This document shows positions 1-10,020 of a stretch of DNA of 64,000 bases, one piece after another (within the stretch, counting starts at the first letter, position 1; each line of letters opens with the position of its first letter). The stretch is taken from assembly GCA_963682055.1 (NCBI GenBank), contig OY821746.1, positions 10,379,992-10,443,991 on the forward strand, written 5' to 3'. Source of the stretch: Primula veris (lineage: Eukaryota; Streptophyta; Magnoliopsida; Ericales; Primulaceae). The notes beneath the pieces are model-generated. The model was not told where the DNA came from and did no database searches. It saw only the letters and a program-made list of their open reading frames with translations. A program made the translations under genes and the position numbers.

Positions 1-1
1 A

Positions 2-454
2 TCAACTATGGAATCTGAGTTCATAGCGTTGGATCTAGCAACAGAAGAGGCTGATTGGCTGAGAAGCTTTCTGGAAGGAATTCCAATGTGGCCGAAACCT
101 GTCCCAGCAATAAGCATGCACTGCGATAGTCAGTCGGCTATTGGACGGGCGCAGGATCATATGTATAATGGAAAGTCCCGACATATTCGTCGGAGACATA
201 AATCCGTAAGAGAATTGTTAGCTAACGGTGTGGTGTCCTTAGATTTTGTGAGATCTAAAGACAATATAGCGGATCCATTTACAAAAGGCTTGACTCAGGT
301 AGGAGTTGAAGTTTCATCGAGGGGAATGGGGTTGAAGCCCATTAAACTGGAAACCTCCTCAGAGGCAACCCAACCCGAACTGGATTCTCCAGCGTCGGGT
401 TCAACGGGAAAACCGAACTGTGGGGGTGACCGAACAAAGCACTCGGGAACTTAA
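2..454 (+). pseudogene. Ty1/copia polyprotein, RNase H C-terminus (5' partial)
   Basis: The frame is open from the window edge to a TAA at 452-454. It shows the C-terminal RNase H features of copia polyproteins: an ESEF-type segment at the start, the CDSQSAIGRA motif, the basic SRHIRRRHKSVRE stretch and DNIADPFTKGL. After about residue 112 the sequence no longer resembles the domain, so the final 35-40 residues are probably untranslated spacer that happens to be open. The fragment has no internal stop, so the element could be young, but the rest of pol is outside the window. Expression cannot be judged. Confidence 0.85.
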
Positions 455-921
455 GTTCCCAGCCCATTTCTAGGATGAAAGAGTGATAGACCTAGACCAT
501 CTTAAGGGTGAGCATGAGGCTCTTAATGAAAACAAGTATCTCGAAGATCGAGAGGGGTGAGTCAGGACACCCTTGACTTGAAATCACCTATGACGAGTGT
601 GTATGGCCGATACTATGTGATGAGCCATGGGCTAAATCACTAGAGCACTCGGTTGAACTTTGCCAAGGCAGTCCACGGCCAAATATGGACAACAACCAAA
701 GGGCTTAGTAAGTGGTGTAGAGGGGACACTGTGTGCGCATTACCCTGGTATGCACAAACGCTAAAGGGTTCAAGGCTTAAAGGCTACCCAATAGTAGCAT
801 ATCAGATTTTACGTCACTACGGCAGGTTCAAGGCGCGCGCTACCTGTCCTTATGCAGTGAACTCTTGCGGTTTTCTCTCGTATGCATTTAGGAGCATTTT
901 ATTTTCAGCCAATTGCATTCA

Positions 922-931
922 TGTGGGGGAT
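922..931 (+). other. Polypurine tract of the copia element
   Basis: A G-rich run (GTGGGGGA) lies directly before the TGTTGG start of the LTR. This is the expected place for the plus-strand primer of reverse transcription, and it fixes the 5' border of the 3' LTR. Confidence 0.7.
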
Positions 932-1315
932 TGTTGGAAAAACATGTGAAAACATGGGTGTTTCCGAATGGTCACTGGACCAACTTCGAGTCATTATTTC
1001 GTGTAACAGCGCTGAGTTGTTTATACCGTAATCAACGTGGTTGAGTAGCCCGTGTGACGAGCTTCGTAACGGTATATCACATGACCTATTCGGAGAATGG
1101 GTGTGAATACAAAGTGGCTTCAAAGTTGGTACCTCGGAAGCTCAAATCTGGAAAAACGAAATGGTTAATGAGAAAAACCATTTAGTATAATCCCATATTG
1201 GAAGATTAAGAGTTAATCTTACAATATATATACCATACCAACCCATGTAGTTATTAAACTAACATGTCCACATACACCTAAGAGTATTAGTGTGTACCAC
1301 ACACGCGCGCTCGCT

Positions 1316-1528
1316 CGTGTCTCGTGTCTCGGGTCTCGGGTCTCGGGTCTCGGGCTCGGGCACGGGCACGGGCGTGGGCGTGGGCGTGGGCGTGGGCGTG
1401 GGCGTGGGCTTGGGCTTGGGCTTGGGCTTGGGCTTGGGCTTGGGCTTGGGATTTGGGATTTGGGATTTGGGATTTGGGATTTGGGGAATGTCTCGGGTCT
1501 CGGGTCTTGGGTCTTGGGTCTTGGGTCC
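1316..1528 (+). repeat. G-rich ladder of GGG-containing words within the LTR
   Basis: Four successive short tandem arrays share a GGG core: GGGTCTC, then GGGCGT, then GGGCTT, then GGGATTT, closing with GGGTCTC and GGGTCTT again. More than 30 GGG runs are spaced 3-4 bases apart on the plus strand, which favours G-quadruplex formation in DNA or RNA. The array lies upstream of the LTR TATA box, in U3. The open frames across it on both strands (Gly/Trp/Leu or Pro/Lys repeats) are by-products of the repeat. Confidence 0.9.
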
Positions 1529-1706
1529 AAACCCGAATAGGGAGTTTTGTATAAAATACAAAAGGAGTCCCTAGAGTTTCCAGCAAGAGAAACGTCAGCA
1601 ATGAATGAGAGTAAATGCTGCGGTTTCAGAATTGATTGAGCGGATTCTGGGGGTGTAACTCCCAGAATTAAAGACCAACATTTATGGTTGCGGTTTCAGT
1701 AGAGCC

Positions 1707-1713
1707 TATAAAA
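1707..1713 (+). promoter_or_regulatory. LTR TATA box
   Basis: TATAAAA sits in a GC-richer context (CCTATAAAAGGC), with a pyrimidine/ACA-rich stretch about 30 bases downstream as a likely start site. This would be the U3/R promoter for the element and fits the position of the AATAAA further down. Confidence 0.65.
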
Positions 1714-2129
1714 GGCAGCCATCCCCCTCTCATTTCAGTACACCATCATACACACAACTCACAGCATAAGCATACACTTAGTGAGAGAGAACCGCACCAC
1801 CAACAGCTCGACCTGTGGTTCGGTGCCGGTTTCCATACGAGCCACTCTGAGATAGAAGTTGTACCTTGGGAACAAAGTCCCGAAACCAGAAACCTTTAAA
1901 GGTGGTTCGGGAAATATTGTTTAAGGGAAACTGCTCAGCAGTTGCCTCTTCTTTTACTTTATGTTATTTATTTTTCAGTCTTTTACTTTCTGTCCATTTC
2001 CTTTCAGTACCGTTTCATTTCTGTAATTTACTTTCCTGTACTGTTTCTTTTCTGTATTTACATTTCAGTACTGTTTACTTTCAGTCTTTCGATTCTGTTA
2101 TTTACTTTTCAGTTCTGTAATTTCCAGTA

Positions 2130-2446
2130 TTTACAAAAACCAGTCCGGCAGTTTTTTATTTGTTAAAAACCAGTCCGGCAGTTTTTTATGCTTTAAAACC
2201 AGTCCAGTTTGTTTTGTTCAAAACCAGTCCGGCAGTTTGTTTAAAACCAGTCCGGCAGTTTGTTAAAACCAGTCCGGCAGTTTTGTTTAAAACCAGTCCG
2301 GCAGTTTTGTTTAAAACCAGTCCGGCAGTTTGTTAAAACCAGTCCGGCAGTTTCTGTAAAACCAGTCCGGCAGTTTCTGTAAAACCAGTCCGGCAGTTTC
2401 TTTAAAACAGTCCGGCAGTTCTTTATTTCAGTCCAGCAGTTTTATT
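2130..2446 (+). repeat. Tandem array of AAACCAGTCCGGCAGTTT in the LTR
   Basis: About 13 copies of an 18-base core are separated by 1-8 T-rich bases, so the period varies from about 18 to 26. The first and last copies are degenerate. The variable short gaps rule out a CRISPR-like array. The array lies between the TATA box and the AATAAA, so it would be transcribed as R/U5-type leader. Confidence 0.9.
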
Positions 2447-2490
2447 TATTTGTTGAGTCAGGAATTGTAATTCATATTCCAATTGTGAGA

Positions 2491-2496
2491 AATAAA
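2491..2496 (+). terminator. LTR polyadenylation signal
   Basis: AATAAA is followed by a T-rich region before the LTR end. It is the only canonical signal downstream of the LTR TATA box and is a plausible 3' end signal for the element. Confidence 0.5.
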
Positions 2497-2545
2497 ATTG
2501 TTTATTTCCTTTGCGTTCCTGTCTCTTTTATTTATTGTCCTTTCA

Positions 2546-4444
2546 TTATTGTATTCGAAATAGTACCAAAAACCAACATGAATACCCGAGATAAAGTATA
2601 GCCGAGACTGGCCCACTCAAACTCTGTAGATCAAAAACAAGATAATTAATCGAATACAGGAAAACATAAAGTGAGACGGAGCCAGAAGCGTAAAAGGCTT
2701 TCCAACACCACTGCCAGTCTTCTACACATAGGTGCTTATACGTGACCACAACCGACACCTCAGCACAAATGACGACCAGCAATACAAGGACAACAAGTAA
2801 AAACCCGAAAACATAATAGAATCTCCCAAGCCATATGCTGGACAAAATGAAGAAAAGCTCTATAAAGAGGGTACCAAAGGGTAGTGTCCCAGCCCCTAGA
2901 ACAAGTAGCCAAGATGGATATTTTCGAGCAGGGATTTCTCTAGGGATATGATTGGTTCGTACCGGGTACGAAATAGGCTCGGCCCTAGTGCCGAAATATC
3001 CTCCCAAAAGGGTGAGAGGGACAGAAATACAAAACCAGAGTGCTAATAAAATGAAATATGACGGGAATGGGATCGCAACGGTGCTTTTGCTATCCCAAAG
3101 AAGGAAATTTAATCCAGTGAGGATTACAAATACAATTCCCGGGAAAAAACACGCAATTGCCCATGATAAGGATCTCCACCCCTCTGTGGTACCCTTAAGT
3201 GTCCTCCAAAGGCGTACACCTACATAACCAGCACCAATTCCGAGGAACAGATGTAGAATTATCATAACGGTTAATAACATTCCTCGATAAGCTGGCGACA
3301 TAAAACCTAGAGCCGCAAATACAATAGTAACTAAAGCCGTTCCTAATATTTGAACTCCATCACCTATCATAACGCATAATAGCTTTGAACAATTTGGTTC
3401 TCTAAAAGCATCGCCTACAACAAGTTTCCACCCAGAAAGTTCCTCATTCATCTGTGCTTGAGCTACTTTGTCTAGTTCCTCGTACCTTGTCAATTCCCTT
3501 CTCACGGTACGTAAAAATATGACAAATACAATACCAGCTACCATTAGAGAATTTAGAATGGAGAACCAGTGGACACGAGCACCTTCCATTTTTAGATAAG
3601 CATCCCACCTAGATGGCCACTTAATATCACTCTTAACAAATTCTACCTCGTAAGTGAACGAGACCCTCTCTTGTTTTTTTATTATCTGAGATTTTTCAAG
3701 TTCAAACGGACAGTTTATTGGGGGAAAGCTGTCATACATATGAAGCTTCGCCATCTCATCAGGGTCGTACTTGACACTACAGGGAACAACCTCAAAACCG
3801 ACAATCTCGTACCCGGAAGCCTCTTTCTTGTCGGATTCTGAAAAGACACCCATACCCACTTCCCCAGTGCCGATCATCTCAACGCCAGTCCCTTCATACT
3901 CATGTACCAAAACTCTGAACTTAAGGTGATTGATGATATAGTCCTCATTACTGTTTTGAGGACTATACCCTACAGGAAAACCTGTCCACTGAATTTTGAT
4001 TCCTTTTGTTTGAGCATACCTCATAGCCGGCAAATTATCCAAAATCATGTTTACCTGATACAGATCACGAGTTCTCTGTTTCAAAAGCATCACTTCATGT
4101 TCACTCAATGGACTAGTGGTACAAAGGAATATAGATTCATTCGTATTCATACGATAACGATAAGGCGAGTTGACGATTTGATCCCCCATCAGCAGTTGTC
4201 CAAGATTTTCAGCGCTTTTCTTAATTCCTGAAAGAGGTTTGCAGTAAGGGAGACTATAGTAACTGAAGGGAACCACAGTTTCAATAGAGGTCAAGGAATT
4301 AACTTTGGCAAATATGACTTCTCTGTTTGAATACGTATGCATGTAACTTTCTGCAAAATAAAATGCATCGCAAGCCTGTGAAGCCAAAACTATGAAGATG
4401 CAAATGGGCCAACATGTTCTCTTCAACTCCATTAAGCCAGCCAT
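2546..4444 (-). CDS. Transmembrane nine (TM9SF/nonaspanin, TMN-type) protein, 3' end replaced by LTR
   Basis: A single-exon frame of 632 residues starts at the ATG at 4444. The frame is open two codons further upstream but has no ATG there. It has a signal peptide (about residues 1-27, ending before FYFAESYMHTYSN), the conserved lumenal domain (LTSIETVVPFSYYSLPYC, KKSAENLGQLLMGD) and a multi-helix membrane domain from about residue 293. These are hallmarks of the Golgi/endosomal TM9SF family, and it looks closest to Arabidopsis TMN11/TMN12. Native sequence ends after YLGYS (residue 622). The last ten residues, CWFLVLFRIQ, and the stop are encoded by the end of a copia LTR. Family members run about 30 residues further, through the last helix to a C-terminal KXD/E Golgi-retention motif, which is absent here. 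The rest of the frame is intact. Function of the chimera is unknown. Confidence 0.9.
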   Translation of the reverse strand: MAGLMELKRTCWPICIFIVLASQACDAFYFAESYMHTYSNREVIFAKVNSLTSIETVVPFSYYSLPYCKPLSGIKKSAENLGQLLMGDQIVNSPYRYRMNTNESIFLCTTSPLSEHEVMLLKQRTRDLYQVNMILDNLPAMRYAQTKGIKIQWTGFPVGYSPQNSNEDYIINHLKFRVLVHEYEGTGVEMIGTGEVGMGVFSESDKKEASGYEIVGFEVVPCSVKYDPDEMAKLHMYDSFPPINCPFELEKSQIIKKQERVSFTYEVEFVKSDIKWPSRWDAYLKMEGARVHWFSILNSLMVAGIVFVIFLRTVRRELTRYEELDKVAQAQMNEELSGWKLVVGDAFREPNCSKLLCVMIGDGVQILGTALVTIVFAALGFMSPAYRGMLLTVMIILHLFLGIGAGYVGVRLWRTLKGTTEGWRSLSWAIACFFPGIVFVILTGLNFLLWDSKSTVAIPFPSYFILLALWFCISVPLTLLGGYFGTRAEPISYPVRTNHIPREIPARKYPSWLLVLGAGTLPFGTLFIELFFILSSIWLGRFYYVFGFLLVVLVLLVVICAEVSVVVTYKHLCVEDWQWCWKAFYASGSVSLYVFLYSINYLVFDLQSLSGPVSAILYLGYSCWFLVLFRIQ

Positions 4445-5057
4445 AGACAAATAATTAGATAAAGATCACTGAAGCAATCCTCCGTCTAAATCTACAACGT
4501 AATCTTGTTCACATCAATCTGCAAAAGCCAAGTTTGAGTCTTTAATTTTGTAATAAGCTGAAAAATCCATTCTGCCAAACTCAACAAGCTGCACAAGCAT
4601 ATAGAAAAAATTCAATAACAATTAAGAAGTGTATAAACACACATATTGAATGTGCTACGCAAACTGTACGTGTAACTACTCAATTCAGGTGATGGATTTA
4701 CACCCTGTGGATTTTAATAGAATATTGAGCATATCGAAAAACTAAAAACCTTAAGAATGAAGGTAAAGACAAACTCTGAATCTGAGATCAAGCAACCAAG
4801 ATAGTTGAAGTAATCCAATAGTTAACATCATGTAAAGCAAAATACTAGTGAGCTATATTCCAGTGATAATGATACTTACAGAAAGTAGAAGGATCATATG
4901 TCAAAAAATTGTGAAGGATCATATGTCAAAAAATTGTAAGGCTGACATTTACAATATCTAAGACTTGATGTAGTCCCACTCTGGAGTGAGAAGGGAACAC
5001 ATCATTGAACTAGAGAATTTTATTTGCTTCTGTGAAATTCATGGGTATGCCTATAAA
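4445..5057 (-). other. Upstream leader/promoter region of the TMN gene, no gene seen
   Basis: AT-rich sequence lies just 5' of the TMN start. I see no coding frame. A 25-base direct duplication around GGATCATATGTC lies at about 4888-4937. A leader intron is possible because many plant genes of this size have one, but I cannot fix its ends. Confidence 0.4.
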
Positions 5058-5324
5058 ACCGGGCGGAACCAGAATTTAATTTTTGGGATGGCTGTCGTTA
5101 AAAAAGATAATTAAAGAAAAAAATGCAAATTAGGGGTTTCGAACACATGACATGTTGTCTATTAGTATACAACTCTACCATTGTAACACTGAACTAAAGT
5201 CTATTAGCAGGGGGCTGTAAATGTATTTATCTACAAACTCAAAAAATTATATGTATAAAAAAAATTCAAAAAAAAATCGGGGGTGGCGGCGGCACCCCCT
5301 CGCCCTCCCCCAGTTCCGCCCTTG
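5058..5324 (-). mobile_element. hAT-like MITE with a tRNA-like core
   Basis: The ends are inverted: GGGCGGAAC on the left and GTTCCGCCC on the right, resembling the CAGGGGCGGA-type termini of plant hAT elements. The right end also has a GC-rich run (GGTGGCGGCGGCACCCCC). On the minus strand, about 5130-5205, there is a tRNA-like core with a D-arm/A-box-like stretch, a GTTGT/ACAAC stem and a B-box-like GTGTTCGAAACCCC. It has no coding capacity. A related right end occurs near 23760-23795. Confidence 0.6.
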
Positions 5325-7007
5325 AAAACCGCAACCACCTTAAGAAAGAACAGCATAACAGTGACCACTAACCGCCAAACTGTCTGAAACGCAATCACAG
5401 TGTGAGGCTTTAAAAACCGTTAACAGTGAGTGATAAAAAAACATTAGAAATGTACTTAAAACGCCTAAAAAATTAAATAACCATTTCTTGATATCAACTA
5501 AAGTTTTGATTTACAATTTCCTAAGGGGATTAAACAAGCAGTACCCTTCTTTCCGAACTGTCTGATAGTGTCTGGTGATGGAGAAAGAAATAGCAAGATA
5601 TAGGGGTTACCAGACTGAGAAGATAAACAACGAGTTGTACAATATGCAGATACAAGGAGGCCACAACCAAGAATGGGAGTACAGAAATCAATGTAACAAT
5701 CACAGACAGATCTCATGAAATTGTCATCTTGAATCTTGATTGTCTACACGAATATATGTCCAGTGTCCAATAATATGAAAAGAAGAACACAAAATCTAGT
5801 ACAAGCACTGCCAAGTTCTGAAAGCAAGTATAACATTCTCACGGAAAAAAATTAAACTGCCAACACAAGATTGGACAAACATTACATCAAATTTATCATC
5901 GTTTACCAAGTATGACTATTTATAGCCACACTCAGCAGCCAAAGCTGTACGAAATCAAATGCAGTAGTTTTCACTTTGTTCGTCTAATATATGTATAATT
6001 TGATCAAAGCTCTAAATCTCATTTTCCTACCCCCAATTTATTTCGATTACTACGTAGTACCATCAATATGGTAATAACTTCCAATTTGTTAAAAAAAGTA
6101 CTAATTTAAGAACTTGGTAGAGCGGACAACCCGGTCAGAAGCCTAAAGAAATGTTATCGGGTGCCTTTTGTCTTAAAACAATGCATTTTAACTGTCTCCA
6201 AATACATGAGAAGGTAGTTAATACTAAAAGTTCAAATCTCTGCACTATGTATTAACAAGGTATAGAATTATAATTATTCAGATTGTTCGTTCACGACTCA
6301 AGGACCCTATCATTCGATGAAATTTTTGGTTCACCAATAGACAACCCTGAATCTTTCCCAGAATTAAAAACTATTTACATTTCACATACACATCCATGAT
6401 CCATACATAACTACACGAGCATATATACATATACAGGAGTAAACAAATGACTGGGAGTCGACAAATAAGCAAATTGCTTAGAAACCCATTAATATAAAAG
6501 CATAAAAGAACAGGCTGTTTAATTTGCATAAGTTGTTTTGGATTACAAATTCCGCCCATAGAAAAATAAATAGCTAAAGGCTTAAAGTGAAATTAACTAG
6601 AAGAAAAACACAAATTCACCTGATTGTGTACACTTCTCAAAGTTAATATGGAATTAATTTATGTATAAAAGAAAACAATTGCTAAAAGAGTTGTTCATGC
6701 GTTTAGGGACCATAATAAGAATGGAGTAATTAAATACCGAGAGCATAACATCGGAGCAAATATCGACACTCAACTACTCAAGTGCTCACCGTCACATAAA
6801 ATGTATAAAGACATTAAATTTTAGGTCAAATAAACACTTCAAAACACTAAAAATCGCAACTTCAACCCACGGACACAAATCCATAGAGAGAAGAAATCGG
6901 TAATTTGTTTCCAAATGTAATATCATAATAATTATAATCAAAATAAACAGTGCACAATTCCAATGTTAAAATGCATTGGACCTTAAATTGCAACAAATAT
7001 GGTCAAA
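5325..7007. other. AT-rich intergenic stretch, nothing recognised
   Basis: Short open frames on both strands here (for example 5498-5716 and 6371-6559) have no recognisable domains or coding bias. I see no RNA gene, promoter element or repeat that I can support. Confidence 0.4.
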
Positions 7008-8005
7008 ATTATATTACAACAACAAAATCAAATAATTGGCACAGAAAAAAATGCTAGGAAAAAGTTACAGCCTAGTCATGAGAAAGGCTATTTCCAGATT
7101 TAACTGTAATATGGATGTGTTAAAAAAATTACTCACAAACAAAGAAAATATAAGACTACTACAACGCCAATCAATTCCAGAGGCAATGCAAAAAGATTAA
7201 TTGAATAAGTTTACCAAAATATAAGGGTTTGAAGTTACCAAAATCTATTTGCAAGTGGAGTTTTACTCTATTTTGCAAGTAAATCATCAAAACTATATTA
7301 CAACAACAAAATATCGTACACCAATTAGCAACAAAATCAAATAATTTATTGATTATTAATTTTATTTACACAATTATAGGAAAAAGTAATTTGTTGATTA
7401 TTAATTATTTTGATTATCAAATAATTAGCAAACAAAAAATGCTAGGAAAAAGTAACAGCCCAATTTCCGAAATTAAACTATAATATGCACGTGTTAAATA
7501 AATTACTCACAAACAAAGAAAATATAAGATCACTGCAAAGCAAGTCAATTATATAGGCAAATAGATGAATTCAATAAGTTTAAAGGTTTGAAGTTACCAA
7601 ATTCTATTTGCAAGTGGAGCTTTACTCTATCTTGCAAGTAAATCATCAAAACTATATTACAACAACAAAATATAGTACATCAATTAGCAACAAAATCAAA
7701 TAATTTATTTACTATTAATTTTATTTACACAAATGATACGAAAAAGTAATTTATTAATTATTAATTATTTGATTATCAAATAATTGACACACAAAAAATG
7801 GTAGGAAAAATTAACAGCCTAGTCATTACTCATTAGAAAAGTCTATTTCTGAAATTAAACTATAATAATATGCATGTGTTAAATAAACTACTCACAACCA
7901 AAGATCACATAAGATTACTTCAAAGCTAGTCAATTCCAGAGACAAATAAATTAATTCAATAAAAGGGATTAAAGTTACCAAATATATTTTGCAAGTGGGG
8001 TTTTA
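7008..8005. repeat. Three tandem copies of a ~359-bp AT-rich unit
   Basis: Copies begin with ATATTACAACAACAAAAT at about 7008, 7292 and 7651. The second and third are 359 bases apart. The first lacks about 75 bases near its start. Shared internal words include AATGCTAGGAAAAAGT, ATTACTCACAAACAAAGA and TTTGCAAGTGGAG. The copies differ by scattered substitutions and small indels, so the array is old. It has no coding frame. Confidence 0.8.
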
Positions 8006-8090
8006 TCATTAATCAAAATTCCCACTCTCTTTCTATATAAATAAATCACTATAAAAGTGAGAGATTAGAAATGATCAAAATAGGGTCCCA

Positions 8091-8126
8091 CGTTGACTTA
8101 CAACGTTGACTTACAGCGTTGACTTC
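8091..8126 (+). promoter_or_regulatory. Three W-box motifs at 13-base spacing
   Basis: TTGACT occurs at 8093, 8106 and 8119, each inside a CGTTGACTT word. TTGAC(C/T) is the known core of WRKY-factor sites, and clusters are typical of defence-responsive promoters. The nearest gene start is more than 1.9 kb away (PHD-Myb gene, plus strand), so the target is uncertain. Confidence 0.45.
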
Positions 8127-8180
8127 TTTACTTCAAAACAAGGTCTATTCCACAGTGGTGTATTAAGGTTAGTATTCCCA

Positions 8181-8397
8181 CGTTACCGTTTAATTATATA
8201 TTACGAAACTATGTCTAATTTTGATCGGTTTATAACTTATATCAAAATTGTCGTAATAAAAATTTTTAAAAGTTAATCATAAACATTAAATTATATGATT
8301 TAGTTTTAAAAAAAAAATTATTTCGATAATTTTTATACATGTTATAAGCCGATCAAAATTACACGTAATTTCATAAATAACAATTAATTGGCAACGG
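8181..8397. mobile_element. Inverted-repeat MITE, copy 1 of a local three-copy family
   Basis: Arms of about 72 bases are inverted copies: TAATTTTGATCGGTTTATAAC on the left matches the complement of GTTATAAGCCGATCAAAATTA on the right. The same layout recurs at 22828-23048 and 29048-29259. It is non-coding, and its outer ends (ACCGTTTAATT-like) recall Stowaway-type MITEs. Confidence 0.75.
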
Positions 8398-10010
8398 ATA
8401 TAGTGGCACTAATGAAAACTTATGAGGTAGGTTACACGATTTTAATATTTACGATCTGATTGGCCGGTGGGTTACATCATATTTTTTTGTACACCAATAT
8501 TTTCTCGAAAATAATGGTATTTCCGGAAGTAACGAGGTTTTACCGCTAATCTGGAAATCATGATCCGTCCCGTTTTCGACCAGTTTTCTTTTTTGACCTG
8601 AATTTGTTTTGTCCTGCCCCAAGTACTTTCAGGATAAGGATCGGGTGTAGAAATGAATCCCGATGGGAGTCCCGACCTCATCAGGAAAAAATAAAATTGT
8701 TTAATATCACTATAACATTATGTTTTTAATATATTTATGAGTTAAGTGAATTAGATATCCCATTAGTAATGTTAATTGTTCTTTTTAGTAATTTTAATTT
8801 ACTAAAATGATATAAAAGCTCATTTTAAAACAAACCTATGCAATTCGTAATATAATAATATTTTAGTTTCAATAGATGAAGTTAATCAGTAATGATCGTA
8901 TTTTAATCTTTATAAGATTGCTTAGTCTTTTTTTTTTTTTTTCTCTTTTTTAAAATCTTAGTTTATAATGATCATATATGTTAAATAAATTTCATATATA
9001 AAAGAAAATAAAAATGAAAAATATACTTGAATTAGTTAACTAACATTGTTATTTTGATAAATGTTAAGACTTAAGATAGATAAATGATAAACATCTAACA
9101 AACATAAAAGTTATAATTATAGTGATCATTTATATCATTTAGTAGTAAAGTTGTTGAATGTGTGAATAAAATTAAATACTAAAATAATCTAATTAAAAAA
9201 CCAATTAATTTTTTTAAAAAAAATCATCATTTTACTTTATTGTTTGTCAATTTCACCCCTCTATTTTTATTAAATGATGATTTATATTTTGATGAATGCT
9301 GAAGCATATCTAATTTACAAAAAAACTGTCAACAAACATTGTTTTATATATTAAAAAAAAATGATTGGAGATATTCCTATCATCTTCTTAGCATTCCTTT
9401 TCCCACATTTTGATTGATTTATTTATTTTACTCTTTTTATTCAACGACTCTTTTAATGAAATTGGATCAGTGTATCTTAGCAACACTCAACTTTATCGGA
9501 CCAATAACTGAGCAAATGAAGTAATCAAACCAAATAACAACTTAAATTACAATTTGACACATCATTATTTTGCTTTCTCCGATCCGTTCACAGTAACGGA
9601 ACTAGAAATGTAAAATAGAAGGGGCTAGTATACTGTATAATTTTGTTTCCCACCATATATGAGTTTTTTTTACCCGTACTTTGGGGGTTTGATCAAAATA
9701 CTAAGAATTAAAAATTAAATTTTCATCAATTTTTTTAAAAATGGACGGAGGAGTGGGGAATGACTGTTTTCACCTAATATATTTCTTGCTTGTTAACCCA
9801 AGTTTTAAAGACTTGTGTACATAATTTTGAATCGGTGGTCAAAAACGAAAGAAAATGAAGATTGGTGTATCAAACTGTAATGTACCAAAAAATAAATAAT
9901 AAAGTAATATATCGGGTCGGGTCGGTTTAGCAGCAGTTGTTTGTGTTATATACATTTATACAGTACTTTAACAATTTATCAATTAATAAAATGTACCAAA
10001 TTAAAGTATC
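8398..10010. other. AT-rich intergenic stretch with TE remnants, no gene seen
   Basis: Mostly poly-A/T-rich DNA. A short stretch at 9595-9770 (CGGAACTAGAAATG, then GGGGCTAG) resembles the left part of the hAT-like MITE at 5058 but lacks a clear partner end. The minus-strand frame at 8472-8681 shows no known domain. Confidence 0.35.
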
Positions 10011-10020
10011 TATTTATAAA
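10011..10020 (+). promoter_or_regulatory. Candidate TATA box of the PHD-Myb gene
   Basis: TATTTATAAA is followed by GCCCTAGTTTT and lies about 130 bases before the proposed ATG. The spacing leaves a leader of about 100 bases. The call rests on position alone. Confidence 0.4.

Larger units (their letters stand above)
1..2578 (+). mobile_element. Ty1/copia LTR retrotransposon, 3' part (runs off the left edge)
   Basis: The window opens inside the RNase H end of a copia polyprotein, followed by about 480 bases of non-coding spacer, a purine tract and a complete 3' LTR. The LTR starts with TGTTGG and ends with CCAACA, a perfect 6-bp terminal inverted repeat. The right junction falls inside the last coding segment of a TMN gene, so this is an insertion into a gene. 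The 5' LTR and most of gag-pol lie outside the window. The predicted target-site duplication is the five bases after the LTR, TGAAT (2579-2583); its partner cannot be seen. Confidence 0.9.
932..2578 (+). repeat. 3' LTR of the copia element, about 1.65 kb
   Basis: The LTR runs from TGTTGG to CCAACA. In order it holds a G-rich hexamer/heptamer ladder (1316-1528), a TATA box (1707-1713), a pyrimidine-rich stretch with many TTTCAGT-like words (about 1950-2120), a tandem array of an 18-24-base unit (2130-2446) and an AATAAA (2491-2496). The length is large for a copia LTR, mostly because of the two low-complexity arrays. The right end supplies the last ten codons and the stop of the TMN reading frame on the opposite strand. 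Confidence 0.85.

Noticed and set aside
1219..1601. Several overlapping repeat-rich frames on both strands (Pro/Lys, Gly/Trp, Ala/Gln)
   Set aside because: All are translations of the GGG-word ladder in the LTR, where every frame stays open because the repeat lacks stop codons.
2130..2446. CRISPR-like look of regularly repeated 18-base units
   Set aside because: The gaps are only 1-8 bases, T-rich and not unique spacers, and the locus is a plant LTR.
8472..8681. 69-residue minus-strand frame with more balanced composition
   Set aside because: No recognisable domain, no promoter or splice context, and it lies in repeat-rich intergenic DNA.
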